A stretch of 64,000 nucleotides of DNA from Clostridium magnum DSM 2767 (GCF_001623875.1 NZ_LWAE01000002.1:372001-436000), one strand, 5' to 3'. Positions 34,286-44,150 are shown, counted from the first letter of the stretch. The notes: generated from the sequence alone by a model not told the origin. A program made the numbers and translations.

Positions 34286-36297
34286 ATGAAAAGAAACAGT
34301 TAAAAACATAAGAGTAGGAAGAGTATAAAGACGAGGCTGCTTGTGATTTTTGTATTGATTTGTATCATACCAGTCATGATATTAGGATTTATATCTTATA
34401 AAAAGGCTTACAATATATTATCAGACAAGTTGAAGGTTACCGCCAAGCAAAATCTCTTATTGGTAAATAAATCCATAAATAATTACTTTAAGGGTATGGA
34501 AGCTACTATCCAAATGTTATCAACAAATGGAGATTTTCAGCAATTAGAGGTACATCCGGAATTTGAACAATTTGCATTAGGTATACTAAGAGATGTAAAA
34601 AACAGTAATAGTGATTTGTTGGCAGTATATTTTGGACAACGTACTAAAAAAATGGTTTTATATCCGGAACAAAAGTTACCAGATGATTTTGATCCAACCT
34701 CAAGATCTTGGTATCAAAAGGCAGTTCAGAATCCAGACAAGGTAGTATTTTCTGATCCCTATAAAGATACTGCAACAGGGGATTATGTTATATCAATATC
34801 CAAGGTTGTAAAATATGATGGACAAGTTACTGGAGTTATAGCTATGGATGTATCGTTAGCATCTTTAACAAAACAGCTGTCAGATATAAAAATAGGACAA
34901 AATGGATATGCTTATATAACTGCTGCAAATGGTATGATGATAGCTCACCCAGATAAATCCATTATAGGTACAGATATTGCTACTAAACAGACCTTTTGGG
35001 GTGATATTAAAACAAATCAAAATGGATTTACCAGGTATATATATAATGGTCAAAATAAATTTGCTAGCTATGATACTAATATTTTAACAGGATGGAAACT
35101 AATGAGCTCTCTAGACGAAAAGGAGCTATTATATGATACAGATGTAATAAGAAATCTTACAGTAATTGTTATATTAATCATAGGTGATTAGCAGCACTTA
35201 TTTCCATAGTAGTTAGCAGGTCTATTACAAAGCATCTATTTAAATTGAAAGATATATTCCAAAAGGCTTCCGAGGGAGATCTATCAGTAAAAGTGAATAT
35301 AGATTCTAATGATGAATTTGAAGACTTGGGGAATAGTTTTAATTTTATGATAGATAACATAAATGGCTTAGTGAAAAATGTTAAGAGTTCTGCAGATACA
35401 ATAACACAAACTTCAGAGTCTATAAACACTATGTCCAGTGAAGTATCAAAAGCAATAAATGATGTTTCTTTAACTATCGATCAAGTAGCATTAGGAACTA
35501 CATCACAAGCACAGGATATAGGTGAAGGTGTAGAGGCTGTGAATAGCTTAGCACAAAAAATTGAAAATATAAGAAACTTAGCTGCTGAAATGAATAGTAT
35601 ATCCAATGACACGAATAAGTTAAGTGGAGATGGATTAAAAGTAATGTCTGTACTAACCTCTAAGACTGAGGAAGCTAATACTTCAACTGGCGAAGTAACA
35701 AATGTAATTGAAAATATGAATAAATCTACTGCTGAAATAGGATTAATTACTGATGCTATAAATAGTATAGCTGAACAAACAAATTTATTGGCACTAAATG
35801 CGGCAATTGAAGCGGCTAGAGCTGGTGAATCAGGAAGAAGCTTTTCTGTAGTCGCAGAAGAAATAAGAAAACTTGCAGAGCAGGCTACACAGGCTACAAA
35901 GCAGATTCAAGATTTAATAGAAGAAGTAAAGTCAAAATCAGAATCAGCCGTTAAATCCATGCATAGTACAAGAACTGTAGTTAATGAACAAACCCACGCA
36001 GTAAATCAAACTAATGGTATTTTTAATAAGATTCTCAATTCAATAAAGAAACTAATGAATGAGATTAAAGAAGTTCAACTATCTGTAAATGATACTAATA
36101 AGAACAAGGATGAGATTGTAGATAGAATACAAAATATATCTGCAGTTTCAGAGGAAAATTCAGCAAGTACTGAGGAAGTTTCAGCTTCAGCAGAAGAGAT
36201 TAATGCAGCAATGAACGAGTTTACTCATTCTGCTAGCGAAATGAAAGAACTTGCTAAGAAGTTGGAAAATGAAATAAATAAGTTCAAATTTTCATAA
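34286..36297 (+). pseudogene. Methyl-accepting chemotaxis protein, broken twice
   Basis: The gene starts ATG AAA AGA AAC AGT and then has TAA at 34301-34303. The frame then continues with an N-terminal membrane helix (LLVIFVLICIIPVMILGF), a Cache domain (SWYQKAVQNPDKVVFSDPY, TGDYVISISKV) and the second membrane helix. At about 35184-35190 (ATAGGTGATTAG) it is lost; the HAMP and signalling domain continue in another frame, with the intact hairpin [19 protein letters not shown] single missing base would explain it. A soluble signalling half could still be made from an internal start near 35245. Otherwise a normal transmembrane chemoreceptor. Confidence 0.85.
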
Positions 36298-36298
36298 T

Positions 36299-36335
36299 AT
36301 CAAAAGCCTTATGGTACTCCATAGGGCTTTTATAA
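36299..36335 (+). terminator. Terminator after the chemoreceptor
   Basis: AAAAGCCTTATGG / CCATAGGGCTTTT (one mismatch) with loop TACT, then TATAATGTTTT. Confidence 0.85.
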
Positions 36336-36376
36336 TGTTTTGGTTAAAATTTACATGTGTAATAAACCTGTGAATA

Positions 36377-36385
36377 CATAAAATA
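36377..36385 (+). promoter_or_regulatory. Possible sporulation-sigma -10 box before the coat genes
   Basis: CATAAAATA fits the CATAnnnTA -10 pattern of mother-cell sigma factors (sigma-K/E), 40 nt upstream of the first coat gene. No convincing -35 element could be assigned. Confidence 0.3.
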
Positions 36386-36424
36386 GAGTAGAAATTTAAA
36401 TTTTATTTATTTGGAGGCAAGAAT

Positions 36425-36637
36425 ATGAGAAAACTTTCTGAAGCAGAGGTATTATCCTTAACAGGATTATTGAAAATGGAAAAAGACGGTTTAGCGGTAT
36501 CTAAGGCAATGGAAGCTATAATAACTGATGAAGAATTGAAAAAACAAGCTGAATCTGGTGTTTTAGCAGTAGAAGGTAGAATAAAAGGAATACAACAATT
36601 TATCAATGAAAATGCAGTAGCTGGGGAGGTACAATAG
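36425..36637 (+). CDS. Small spore-coat-associated protein
   Basis: The 70-residue product starts behind TTTGGAGGCAAGAATATG and is helical: LSEAEVLSLTGLLKMEKDGLA, ITDEELKKQAESGVLAVEGRI. Short proteins of this kind commonly precede CotF-like genes in clostridia and look like partial CotF-type domains. It is separated from the next gene by a single base, so the two are surely co-expressed. A role in the spore coat is inferred from this pairing. Confidence 0.75.
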   Translation: MRKLSEAEVLSLTGLLKMEKDGLAVSKAMEAIITDEELKKQAESGVLAVEGRIKGIQQFINENAVAGEVQ

Positions 36638-36638
36638 T

Positions 36639-36944
36639 ATGGTGTCTATGTTAAGTAATATGATAAAAAACAATACAGATATTAGTGATGAGGTTATAGC
36701 AAGTAACATGCTTGCTTCAGGAAAAGCAGCAGCAGATGCATATCTAAACGCTACAATGACTAGCACTACTCCAGAATTAAGAGCAGTATATGCTGGAAGC
36801 TTGAATCAAATAGTTGGAGGACACTCTGCACTTACAGAACTAGCTGTAAAGCGTGGTTGGGAGAAACCATATAGTTCACCTACACAACAACTATCTGAGG
36901 CTTATAATAAATCAAAAATGATGGTTGAAAATAAAGAGGATTAG
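36639..36944 (+). CDS. CotF-family spore coat protein
   Basis: The 101-residue product carries the CotF-type domain: SDEVIASNMLASGKAAADAYLNA, TTPELRAVYAGSLNQIVGGHSALTEL and KRGWEKPYSSPTQQLSEAYNKS. CotF proteins are structural parts of the spore coat made in the mother cell. It starts behind CTGGGGAGGTACAATAGTATG, overlapping the end of the preceding gene, and is followed by a terminator. Confidence 0.9.
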   Translation: MVSMLSNMIKNNTDISDEVIASNMLASGKAAADAYLNATMTSTTPELRAVYAGSLNQIVGGHSALTELAVKRGWEKPYSSPTQQLSEAYNKSKMMVENKED

Positions 36945-36956
36945 AAAGAACATAGG

Positions 36957-37003
36957 AAAGACTGTAATTCAGTTAACATAAATTGAATTACAGTCTTTTT
37001 TTA
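36957..37003 (+). terminator. Terminator after the coat genes
   Basis: AAGACTGTAATTCA pairs with TGAATTACAGTCTT (a 14-bp stem) and is followed by TTTTTAA. Repeat copy G starts 5 nt later. Confidence 0.9.
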
Positions 37004-37007
37004 AGGA

Positions 37008-37142
37008 TTTATCCGATGACTACCCGCTCTAATACTCCCATCTTCTCCAAAGTGGGAGTAAAGAGCGGCTACGCCCCTGGATTCGTTCAACTAAGAATCA
37101 GGTGGGGTTTGAAACCCCATCTGATTCAAGTTTACACTTCAT
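37008..37142 (-). repeat. Family-1 repeat, copy G (135 bp)
   Basis: On the minus strand: ATGAAGTGTAAACTTGAATC, first hairpin GGGGTTTCAAACCCC, GTTGAACGAATCCAGGGGCG, CCGCTCTTTACTCCC against GGGAGTATTAGAGCGG, then GTAGTCATCGGATAAA. Its first base immediately follows the TAA of the convergent helicase gene. Confidence 0.95.
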
Positions 37143-38360
37143 TTACTTTTTAAAACTGCTATTTTTTCTTGAATTAGAGCTTCTACCAGAGAAAGTCTTA
37201 TCTGTTCGCTTAACAGCAGCATTATCATCAAAAATTCTTCCTCTAGATATTTCCTTTGCTTCAATTTTAATATTAAAATCTCTTTCGTATCTTCTAATAG
37301 AAGATATCTCTTTTTCAGTAACTATAGAAATAGCAGTTCCTGATTCTCCAGCTCTTCCTGTTCTTCCAACTCTATGCAGATACTCTTTAGAATCCTGAGG
37401 TAAATCTAAATTAAATATATGAGTTACACCCTTTACATCTAATCCCCTAGCAGCTACGTCTGAGGCGATTAGATGTTGAATTTTTCCACTTCTGAAGCCT
37501 TCCATAGCTTTTTTACGTTCTTCTTTGGATGCGGTACCGAAAATTCCATAAGCTTTTATATGATGATGTTGGAGTTTTAAGGTTGTCAATTGAGTTTCTT
37601 CACTCTTATTGATAAATACAATAGCTTTTTTAGGTTGAATGGAAGCTACCAATTTTCTCAAAATCTCAATTTTATCTCTTTGTTCACAGGTAAAATACAT
37701 GTGATTTATATCTGGGTTAACTCGCAACTCATCCTCAATTTTTACAACCACTGGATCCTTCATTAAATCCTTGGCAGTAGTTAATGCTACTTCGTTAACA
37801 GTGGCTGAAAACACCATCAACTGTCTGTCTCTAAGTGTAGTTTTAATAACATCTTTAACAACGGATAGATTGTTTTGATCTAATAATCTATCACCTTCGT
37901 CTATAACGATAGTTTTAATAGTATGAGCACTTATTTTTTTCAGCTTAATAAGCTCGAAAATTCTTCCGGCTGAGCCAACAATTATGTGGGGCTTTTCCTT
38001 TAATTTTTCAATTTGTCTTTTTATATTGACTTCACCTATTATAGCAGCCGAAGTTACTGGAAGAGTTGAGTTATCAGATAAAAGTTTTATTTCTTTATCT
38101 ATTTGCATAACTAATTCATGAGTAGGCGCTAATATTATTACCTGCATTTCTCTTTTTGCAGTGTCTATTTTTTGAAACAGTGGCAGTAAATAAGCTAATG
38201 TTTTTCCGCTTCCTGTTTGAGATTGACCTATTATATCTTTATTTTCTAGTGCTAAGGGTATGACCTCAACTTGAATGTCTGTAGGTTCATTTATACCTTC
38301 TTTTTTTAAGCCCTCTATTAAATCTGAATTTAATCCTAATCTATCAAATGAAATTGTCAT
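37143..38360 (-). CDS. DEAD-box-type RNA helicase with a DEGD motif II
   Basis: The 405-residue product has the two RecA domains: Q-motif region INEPTDIQVEVIPLAL, motif I SQTGSGKT, PTHELVMQ, motif II VIDEGDRLL (DEGD where DEAD is usual), motif III FSATV, and motif VI HRVGRTGRAG. A short basic tail (SGRSSNSRKNSSFKK) may bind RNA; there is no DbpA-type domain. It should act in RNA unwinding or ribosome assembly, as in CshA-like proteins. It starts behind CGAGGAGATAATTATG. A family-1 repeat abuts the stop codon. Confidence 0.9.
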   Translation of the reverse strand: MTISFDRLGLNSDLIEGLKKEGINEPTDIQVEVIPLALENKDIIGQSQTGSGKTLAYLLPLFQKIDTAKREMQVIILAPTHELVMQIDKEIKLLSDNSTLPVTSAAIIGEVNIKRQIEKLKEKPHIIVGSAGRIFELIKLKKISAHTIKTIVIDEGDRLLDQNNLSVVKDVIKTTLRDRQLMVFSATVNEVALTTAKDLMKDPVVVKIEDELRVNPDINHMYFTCEQRDKIEILRKLVASIQPKKAIVFINKSEETQLTTLKLQHHHIKAYGIFGTASKEERKKAMEGFRSGKIQHLIASDVAARGLDVKGVTHIFNLDLPQDSKEYLHRVGRTGRAGESGTAISIVTEKEISSIRRYERDFNIKIEAKEISRGRIFDDNAAVKRTDKTFSGRSSNSRKNSSFKK

Positions 38361-38445
38361 AATTATCTCCTCGAAATTAAATTTTTGGCAAAAACCTTTA
38401 TAATTCTATACTTAGTGTATCTCTTTGTCAAATGAATTATTAATT

Positions 38446-38676
38446 TTAATACTTCTCAAGAGCAAATAAATCATCTACTTTTTCATTCATAAAAGCAACA
38501 GCATCACTTATTGCAACATTGTATATATGAGGTCCTATAGTATTAATTATAAAATCTAACATAATTTCAGCAGCTAAATTACTTATTTCTTCATCTCGCT
38601 CTTTCCAAAAATACCTTCTAATTTCTTCGATAAGGTTTTGTCTAACTTGTTTTTCTAATGTAATTTTAGTCTTCAT
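38446..38676 (-). CDS. DUF2164 family protein
   Basis: The 76-residue product matches DUF2164: LEKQVRQNLIEEIRRYFWKERDEEISNLAAEIMLDFI, then IGPHIYNVAISDAVAFMNEKVDDLF. The family is small, cytoplasmic, helical and uncharacterised. It starts behind AATGGAGGTAGAAAAATG. It lies upstream of the helicase gene on the same strand, 85 nt away, and could be co-transcribed with it. Confidence 0.9.
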   Translation of the reverse strand: MKTKITLEKQVRQNLIEEIRRYFWKERDEEISNLAAEIMLDFIINTIGPHIYNVAISDAVAFMNEKVDDLFALEKY

Positions 38677-38850
38677 TTTTCTACCTCCATTAATCTATGG
38701 ATATAATATATATCAAATATTTTCATATGCATTTTTATCTGTTATAATGATACACGAAGTACAGAATTTGGTCAAACATAATACAGACCTTTATTTTGGA
38801 TATAATATGGCTAATTGTAAAAAATAGAGAGAAAGGAATTTAGGGTCGAC

Positions 38851-40305
38851 ATGGATTTAAAAAAGAAAAAAATAATTATTGCAATAATGGTAGCAATGTT
38901 TCTTGGTGCTGTTGAAGGTACTGTTGTAACTACGGCTATACCGACTATAGTAAAGGATCTAAATGGATTTGAACTTATAAGCTGGATTTTTTCAGTATAT
39001 TTACTTACATCTGCAATCTCTACTCCTATATACGGTAAGTTATCAGACTTATATGGAAGAAAAAATATTCTTTCTATAGGTATAATGATTTTTTTAGTAG
39101 GTAGTTCTCTTTGCGGCGTATCTCAAAGTATGTATCAGCTTATAATATTCCGCTCAGTGCAAGGACTAGGAGCGGGAGCAATATTTACTGTTACATATAC
39201 AATAGTAGGTGACATTTTTACACTTTCAGAAAGAGCAAAAGTCCAGGGCTGGGTAAGTACTACTTGGGGAATAGCAAGTTTATTTGGTCCCTTATTAGGA
39301 GGATTTTTAATTGATTATCTTTCATGGCATTGGATTTTCTTTATAAATATACCTTTTGGAATACTATCTATAATACTTCTTCAAAGGAATTTGGTCGAAA
39401 ATTTTGAAAGAAAAAGACATAAGATAGATTATGCTGGAACTATAGCACTATCTTCTGCAATTATAGCACTTTTATATGGCGTATTAGCAGGAATGAAGAA
39501 CTCAACTGTTGTAACAGTATCAATGATATTAACGGTATTATTTTTAGTTATATTCTATTTTGTAGAGAAAAAAGCTGAAGAGCCTATTTTACCCTTTGAA
39601 ATTTTTACAAAGAGTAATGCAGTTGTTAATATAATCAGCTTTCTAGCATCGGCAGTATTGATGGGAGCAGATGTTTATATGCCTATATATATGCAAAATG
39701 TTTTAGGGTATAGTGCAACAGTTTCTGGGATTTCAATGGCGCCAATGTCACTTTCATGGCTTTTAGTATCTGTAATCCTTGCTAAAGCTATAACTAAGCG
39801 AGGAGAAAAAGTTGTAATAGCTTCTTCAATGCTTGTATTACTATTAAGTTGCATACTTTTACTAACGTTAAAAGTCAATTCTCCTTTGATACTAGTTATA
39901 ATCTATGCGTTTATAATGGGATTTGGTTTTGGAGGAGGCTTTAATACTATGACGATAGTGGTACAGTCCTCTGTTGATTACAGTAAAAGAGGAGCGGCAA
40001 CAGCCTGTAATTCTCTGCTTCGTACGCTAGGACAGACCATAGGAATAAGTATTTTTGGAAGTATATTTAACTTGAATATATTAAAGTACTTTAATATATT
40101 AGGAATCAAAGATATAGAATTAAATAACCTATATTCTATGGCTAGTGGAAATAGAGGAGTATCTCTTGAGCAGATTAAAATATCTATTAACTCGGGGCTA
40201 CAGGTTATATTTATAGCTTCAATTTTAATTGTTGCAGTTTGCTTAGCTTTATCGTTTACCATTTCTAGTAAGTTAAAAGAACAAGATGGTTATAATATAG
40301 AATAA
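38851..40305 (+). CDS. MFS multidrug exporter (DHA2 / EmrB-QacA type)
   Basis: The 484-residue product has about 14 membrane helices. Typical motifs are LDxTVVTTAIPTI-like EGTVVTTAIPTIVKDL at the start, LSDLYGRKNIL (motif A), FRSVQGLGAGAIF, and WGIASLFGPLLGGFLIDYLSWHWIFFINIPFG (motif C region). The DHA2 family exports drugs with a proton gradient; the substrate is unknown. The start has a modest ribosome site (GAAAGGAATTTAGGGTCGACATG). It is a single-gene unit with no linked regulator. Confidence 0.92.
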   Translation: MDLKKKKIIIAIMVAMFLGAVEGTVVTTAIPTIVKDLNGFELISWIFSVYLLTSAISTPIYGKLSDLYGRKNILSIGIMIFLVGSSLCGVSQSMYQLIIFRSVQGLGAGAIFTVTYTIVGDIFTLSERAKVQGWVSTTWGIASLFGPLLGGFLIDYLSWHWIFFINIPFGILSIILLQRNLVENFERKRHKIDYAGTIALSSAIIALLYGVLAGMKNSTVVTVSMILTVLFLVIFYFVEKKAEEPILPFEIFTKSNAVVNIISFLASAVLMGADVYMPIYMQNVLGYSATVSGISMAPMSLSWLLVSVILAKAITKRGEKVVIASSMLVLLLSCILLLTLKVNSPLILVIIYAFIMGFGFGGGFNTMTIVVQSSVDYSKRGAATACNSLLRTLGQTIGISIFGSIFNLNILKYFNILGIKDIELNNLYSMASGNRGVSLEQIKISINSGLQVIFIASILIVAVCLALSFTISSKLKEQDGYNIE

Positions 40306-40408
40306 GGCATATTCAAAAAAATAACTAGTCAGAATGCTAGTATATTTTACTTGCTATTTTATTTCAGATGCCTAATTAAATTTAAAGTTAAGGGAGTAAA
40401 TCAAAAAT

Positions 40409-40888
40409 ATGATAAAACTAAACATTGACTTAGACTTACTTATGCAGTCATTTTCATTTAATGAGGATAATCTAGGTAAGGAATATTTGGACACTCATAC
40501 AGGCGATATTATAAATATTCCTGCTGAACTGAAAAATGTGGTTGAGGGAGAGAGCGATGAGTCAGAATTAGAGGACTGGCAAAAGGAATTACTCGGAGAT
40601 GCGTATGCTATTGCAAAAGATGAAAGCAATCGTTATATCATAATATCTAACATAGAAGATTCTTATTTTTATAATCTTATGGTTAATTTTTCAAATGAAA
40701 AAGTATCTTCAGCAGATTTGAGAGCAGAACTTATAAAATCACTAAATATCAATAAGTCTATAAGAGATTTTAAGAATATATTATTTAGATATCCACAAAA
40801 TTTGGATGCTTGGCAGGAATATGAAGAAGCGAAATTAAGAGAATATACTATTAACTGGTTAAGAGATAGAGGTATTGAGCTGGAATAA
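40409..40888 (+). CDS. UPF0158 family protein
   Basis: The 159-residue product matches UPF0158: an N-terminal LLMQSFSFNEDNLGKEYLDTHTGDI, then a long acidic helical stretch, and FKNILFRYPQNLDAWQEYEEAKLREYTINWLRDRGIEL at the end. Family members are soluble and uncharacterised. It starts behind AAGTTAAGGGAGTAAATC. A single-gene unit. Confidence 0.88.
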   Translation: MIKLNIDLDLLMQSFSFNEDNLGKEYLDTHTGDIINIPAELKNVVEGESDESELEDWQKELLGDAYAIAKDESNRYIIISNIEDSYFYNLMVNFSNEKVSSADLRAELIKSLNINKSIRDFKNILFRYPQNLDAWQEYEEAKLREYTINWLRDRGIELE

Positions 40889-41065
40889 CAGCTTTGCCTC
40901 TTTTTTCATTGTATATAAATTTTAAGATTAACATATTATAACGGGTTAGACATTAATAAACATTGTCGAGTGTAATTGAATAATATATAATGAATATATG
41001 GTAATTAAAGTAGACAATTAGCTGAAATATATAAGTAAAATTAGATGGGGATTGGAGGAAGTAAA

Positions 41066-42109
41066 ATGATTAAAATGTTAAGTAATGGTGAGTTAGATTT
41101 GTCAGTATTGGAAATTGAAGATGTTATAGATATTGAACTGCTTCAAAAATTTCAGGATAATTTTGCTACCGGAATGAATATTGCAAGCGTTACTGTAGAT
41201 AAAAATGGTGCACCTGTAACAAATCCTAGTTCTTATACACGTTTCTGTATAGATTTTACACACTCCACTAAAATAGGGGATGATAGGTGTGCGGAGTCCC
41301 ATAAAAAAGGCGGCGAAGAAGCTGCAAGGACAGGAAGACCATATATATATACCTGTCATGCAGGGCTAATAGATTTTGCAGCTCCAATAATAGTAGGTGG
41401 CCAGCTAATAGGAACAATTTTAGGAGGCCAAATCTTAACAGCTCCCCCTAAAGAAGAGAAATATAGAAAGATAGCAGATGAAATAGGCGTTGATAGAGAA
41501 GGATATGTTAATGCAGCTAAAAATGTCTATATGACTAAAGAGGAGAACGTAAGAGCTGCTGCAGAAGTATTATTTATTGTAGCAAATGCACTTTCAAGAA
41601 GTGGCTACGAGCAGCTTAAGTTAAGTACAATGTCTGAAACTCTTTCTGATAACTTCAGCCAGATATCTTCCACCATGGAAGAACTTAGTGCGGCTTCAAT
41701 AAATGTTACTAATAATCAACATAATTTAAATGAAGAAATAATGGTCGTTAAGGAAATATCCGTAGAGATAAATACAATACTTGACTCAATAAAGAGTATA
41801 GCAGATCAAACAAAAATGCTTGGTTTGAATGCAGCAATTGAGGCCGCAAGAGCAGGAGAAGTAGGCAGAGGCTTTGGTGTAGTTGCTACTGAAATCAGAA
41901 CTTTATCACAAAACTCAAAGGAAACAGCCTTAAAGATTATTGAACTCACAAATAAAATACAAGAATCTGTTAATAAGACAATGGATACCTCAAGTTCTAC
42001 CCTTGAAACTACAGAACAACAGTCTGCAGCAATTGAAGAAGTTACTGCTAGTTTACAAGAAGTTGCAAGATTAGCTGAAGAATTAAATTTAATGGCTAAA
42101 CATAAATAA
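41066..42109 (+). CDS. Cytoplasmic chemoreceptor-like protein with PocR sensor domain
   Basis: The 347-residue product has a PocR domain (about 15-185; [50 protein letters not shown]) and then a short MCP signalling domain (about 200-345) whose tip is [26 protein letters not shown]. It has no membrane helix, so it senses an internal ligand; PocR domains often bind small alcohols or hydrocarbon derivatives. No methylation helices of normal length are present. I chose the ATG at 41066, 7 nt after GGAGG, over 41045. Confidence 0.88.
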   Translation: MIKMLSNGELDLSVLEIEDVIDIELLQKFQDNFATGMNIASVTVDKNGAPVTNPSSYTRFCIDFTHSTKIGDDRCAESHKKGGEEAARTGRPYIYTCHAGLIDFAAPIIVGGQLIGTILGGQILTAPPKEEKYRKIADEIGVDREGYVNAAKNVYMTKEENVRAAAEVLFIVANALSRSGYEQLKLSTMSETLSDNFSQISSTMEELSAASINVTNNQHNLNEEIMVVKEISVEINTILDSIKSIADQTKMLGLNAAIEAARAGEVGRGFGVVATEIRTLSQNSKETALKIIELTNKIQESVNKTMDTSSSTLETTEQQSAAIEEVTASLQEVARLAEELNLMAKHK

Positions 42110-42296
42110 TGATTCATTCTAAAGATAGTTGCTTAAAAATGGATTTTATTATATTTAGAAAGATTATGTTTGATAGAAATTACGAAAAAATATAGAATTT
42201 ATTTATTAAAAGTATTTTTGTATTAACAAAAATGACGAAAAATGTAGTGAACAATTGACAAATGTCGAAAAACGATGTTATTATAAGTAGGTAAAT

Positions 42297-42338
42297 TTAA
42301 AAGTAATGTGGTGCAGTTCACATTACTTTTGCTTTGTT
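42297..42338 (+). promoter_or_regulatory. Hairpin in the leader of the formate/nitrite channel gene
   Basis: AAAAGTAATGTG / CACATTACTTTT is a perfect 12-bp stem with loop GTGCAGTT, followed by GCTTTGTTAT. It lies 57 nt before the channel start. It may be a leader terminator or attenuator, or end a separate upstream transcript. The other part of 42110-42386 shows no gene. Confidence 0.5.
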
Positions 42339-42386
42339 ATAAATTAAATCTATTTGGAAAATAGAATCATATGAGGAGTGAATAGC

Positions 42387-43154
42387 TTGTATAGTGAGGA
42401 AATCAGTAATCTAAGTGCTGCAGCAGTTAAAAAGGAAAAATTTTTCGAAAAAGGTAAAATGAAATATATAATCTCTTCAGCTTTAGCAGGATTGTATATA
42501 GGACTAGCAATCGTATTTATTTATACTATAGGAGGAATGCTTTACTCAGCTCATTCACCAGCTACAAAAATTGTAATGGGAGCTTCCTTCGGAGTGGGGT
42601 TAAGCTTAGTGCTTGCCTGTGGGTCAGAATTATTCACAAGTAACACAATGATTATGCCTCTTGGGGTCTTAGAGAAAAAAGTAGGTTGGAAATCAGTTTT
42701 TAATATATGTACTTATAGTTATATTGGAAACTTTATAGGATCAATATTGGTGGCAGGAATGTTTGTAGGAGCAGGCCTAGCTCAAGGAGATACAGCAGCA
42801 TTTATTTTAAAAAGTGCTGCAGCAAAAATGGCACCAACCTTTATGCAATTATTTTTAAGAGGAATAATGTGTAATATTTTAGTTTGTCTTGCTGCATGGT
42901 CTTATTATAAGTTAAAAAGTGAAACGGCAAAGCTTATAATGATTTTTTGGTGTCTATATGCATTTATAACTACAGGGTTTGAGCATAGTATAGCTAATAT
43001 GACATTACTTACAATTGCATTAATAATACCACATGAAGCAAATGTATCTTTAAATGGATGGATTCATAATTTAACAGCAGTTACATTAGGTAATTTTGTA
43101 GGAGGAGCAATTTTTATTGGACTAGCCTACTGGTATATTTCGAAGGAAAAATAA
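42387..43154 (+). CDS. Formate/nitrite transporter (FNT) family channel
   Basis: The 255-residue product has six membrane helices and the FNT landmarks GASFGVGLSLVLACGSELFTSN, a second-half FLRGIMCNILVCLAAW and FWCLYAFITTGFEHSIANM, with the conserved channel His in FEHSIAN. It carries formate, nitrite or a related small anion. The start is TTG at 42387, 8 nt after GAGGAG; an earlier GTG at 42378 overlaps the ribosome site. A terminator follows. No formate lyase or nitrite reductase gene is adjacent. Confidence 0.92.
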   Translation: MYSEEISNLSAAAVKKEKFFEKGKMKYIISSALAGLYIGLAIVFIYTIGGMLYSAHSPATKIVMGASFGVGLSLVLACGSELFTSNTMIMPLGVLEKKVGWKSVFNICTYSYIGNFIGSILVAGMFVGAGLAQGDTAAFILKSAAAKMAPTFMQLFLRGIMCNILVCLAAWSYYKLKSETAKLIMIFWCLYAFITTGFEHSIANMTLLTIALIIPHEANVSLNGWIHNLTAVTLGNFVGGAIFIGLAYWYISKEK

Positions 43155-43161
43155 AGAGTGT

Positions 43162-43200
43162 AAAAAGACTCACTATTGTTAGGTAGTGAGTCTTTTATAT
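43162..43200 (+). terminator. Terminator after the FNT gene
   Basis: AAAGACTCACTA / TAGTGAGTCTTT, a perfect 12-bp stem, then TATATTTTTTA. Confidence 0.9.
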
Positions 43201-43228
43201 TTTTTATAGCATACGTCTGAAATTAAAT

Positions 43229-43264
43229 ATAAGCCATCAATGATTATAAGTTGATGGCTTTTTA
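43229..43264 (-). terminator. Second terminator, facing the tiny ORF
   Basis: AAGCCATCAA / TTGATGGCTT with a TGATTATAAG loop and TTTAA on one side. It lies directly downstream of the 24-residue ORF on the minus strand and could act in either direction. Confidence 0.65.
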
Positions 43265-43269
43265 AGATC

Positions 43270-43344
43270 TTATTCTGTTAGGCATTCTGATAAGCATTCT
43301 TCAATAACATCTTCTGAAATTATAAATATTTCTTTACAGTTCAT
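43270..43344 (-). CDS. 24-residue cysteine-containing peptide
   Basis: A perfect AGGAGG lies 7 nt before an ATG at 43344, and the frame encodes 24 residues beginning MNCKEIFIISEDVIEECLS and ending ECLTE, with stop TAA at 43270. Three cysteines (residues 3, 17 and 21) include a CxxxC pair on a predicted acidic helix. A terminator hairpin follows at once. Ribosome site, short frame and terminator together look like a deliberate small gene. No family is recognised; a leader, signal or metal-binding peptide are all possible. Nothing else is seen in 43345-43655. Confidence 0.55.
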   Translation of the reverse strand: MNCKEIFIISEDVIEECLSECLTE

Positions 43345-43655
43345 TTAAGTACCTCCTAAAAATACTTCTTATAGAAATATCGCAACAAAATAGCATAGTA
43401 TAGACTACTAAGAAAGTATTTAGTACAAAACTATAAGAAAATTTAAAAAATTAGGGATTAATTAGAAGATGAAAAATGAAGTCTCTAAGAATTGTCAGTT
43501 AAAAGATTCGTCCGTTTCTAATCTTATATAACTCTAATATTTGAAATATATCTGATTTGCAAATCGTACTTTGCAACTATTCTATAAGTAAGTTTTATAT
43601 TGTTACAACTTTATAAGTATATCTCATTTTTAAATAGAATGCAACCTCTATATTT

Positions 43656-44150
43656 TTACCTTCCACGGGAAAGCATTCCTTTAACAATGTCTAAATATGA
43701 TTGTGACACTTCAGGACATACTGATAAAATACTATCTATGACATAATCAATGTTACTGTCGTCTATCTTTTTTCCTTTAATATCTTCGTCAAAAATCATA
43801 ACATCACCATCTAGAGCGTTAAAGATACTAGTTACAATTGGTGACTGCATAACTGAACTATTCTCCACACATTTGTCAGAGAAATATAGCACATCATCAA
43901 TAACTATAAATTGTCCATATACATATTCCTTTTCCTCTGAGTTTGAGCCATCTTCCGAATTTAAATCACAATTGTATTGAGTATGTTCAACATGTTTTAA
44001 GTCTAGTATATTCTCTTGTCTTCTAGTCAAAACGCATCTCACTTCAAGCTCTAATAGCCTGTTTTTCATGTGTTCTGAAAAGTCTTTACCTAATTCTTCA
44101 ATAAACATTTTTATAGAGATTGTTTTTTTCATTTTATAATTTTTTTTCAA
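43656..44150 (-). CDS. Hypothetical acidic protein
   Basis: The 164-residue product starts with TTG at 44150, 8 nt after AAGGAGA. The N-terminal 45 residues are basic (MKKTISIKMFIEELGKDFSEH), the middle contains an acidic linker (NSEDGSNSEEKEY), and the C-terminal half is acidic and helical (IDDSNIDYVIDSILSVCPEV). Three cysteines are scattered. No domain, membrane helix or catalytic motif is recognised. It is a single-gene unit. Confidence 0.65.
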   Translation of the reverse strand: MKKNYKMKKTISIKMFIEELGKDFSEHMKNRLLELEVRCVLTRRQENILDLKHVEHTQYNCDLNSEDGSNSEEKEYVYGQFIVIDDVLYFSDKCVENSSVMQSPIVTSIFNALDGDVMIFDEDIKGKKIDDSNIDYVIDSILSVCPEVSQSYLDIVKGMLSRGR

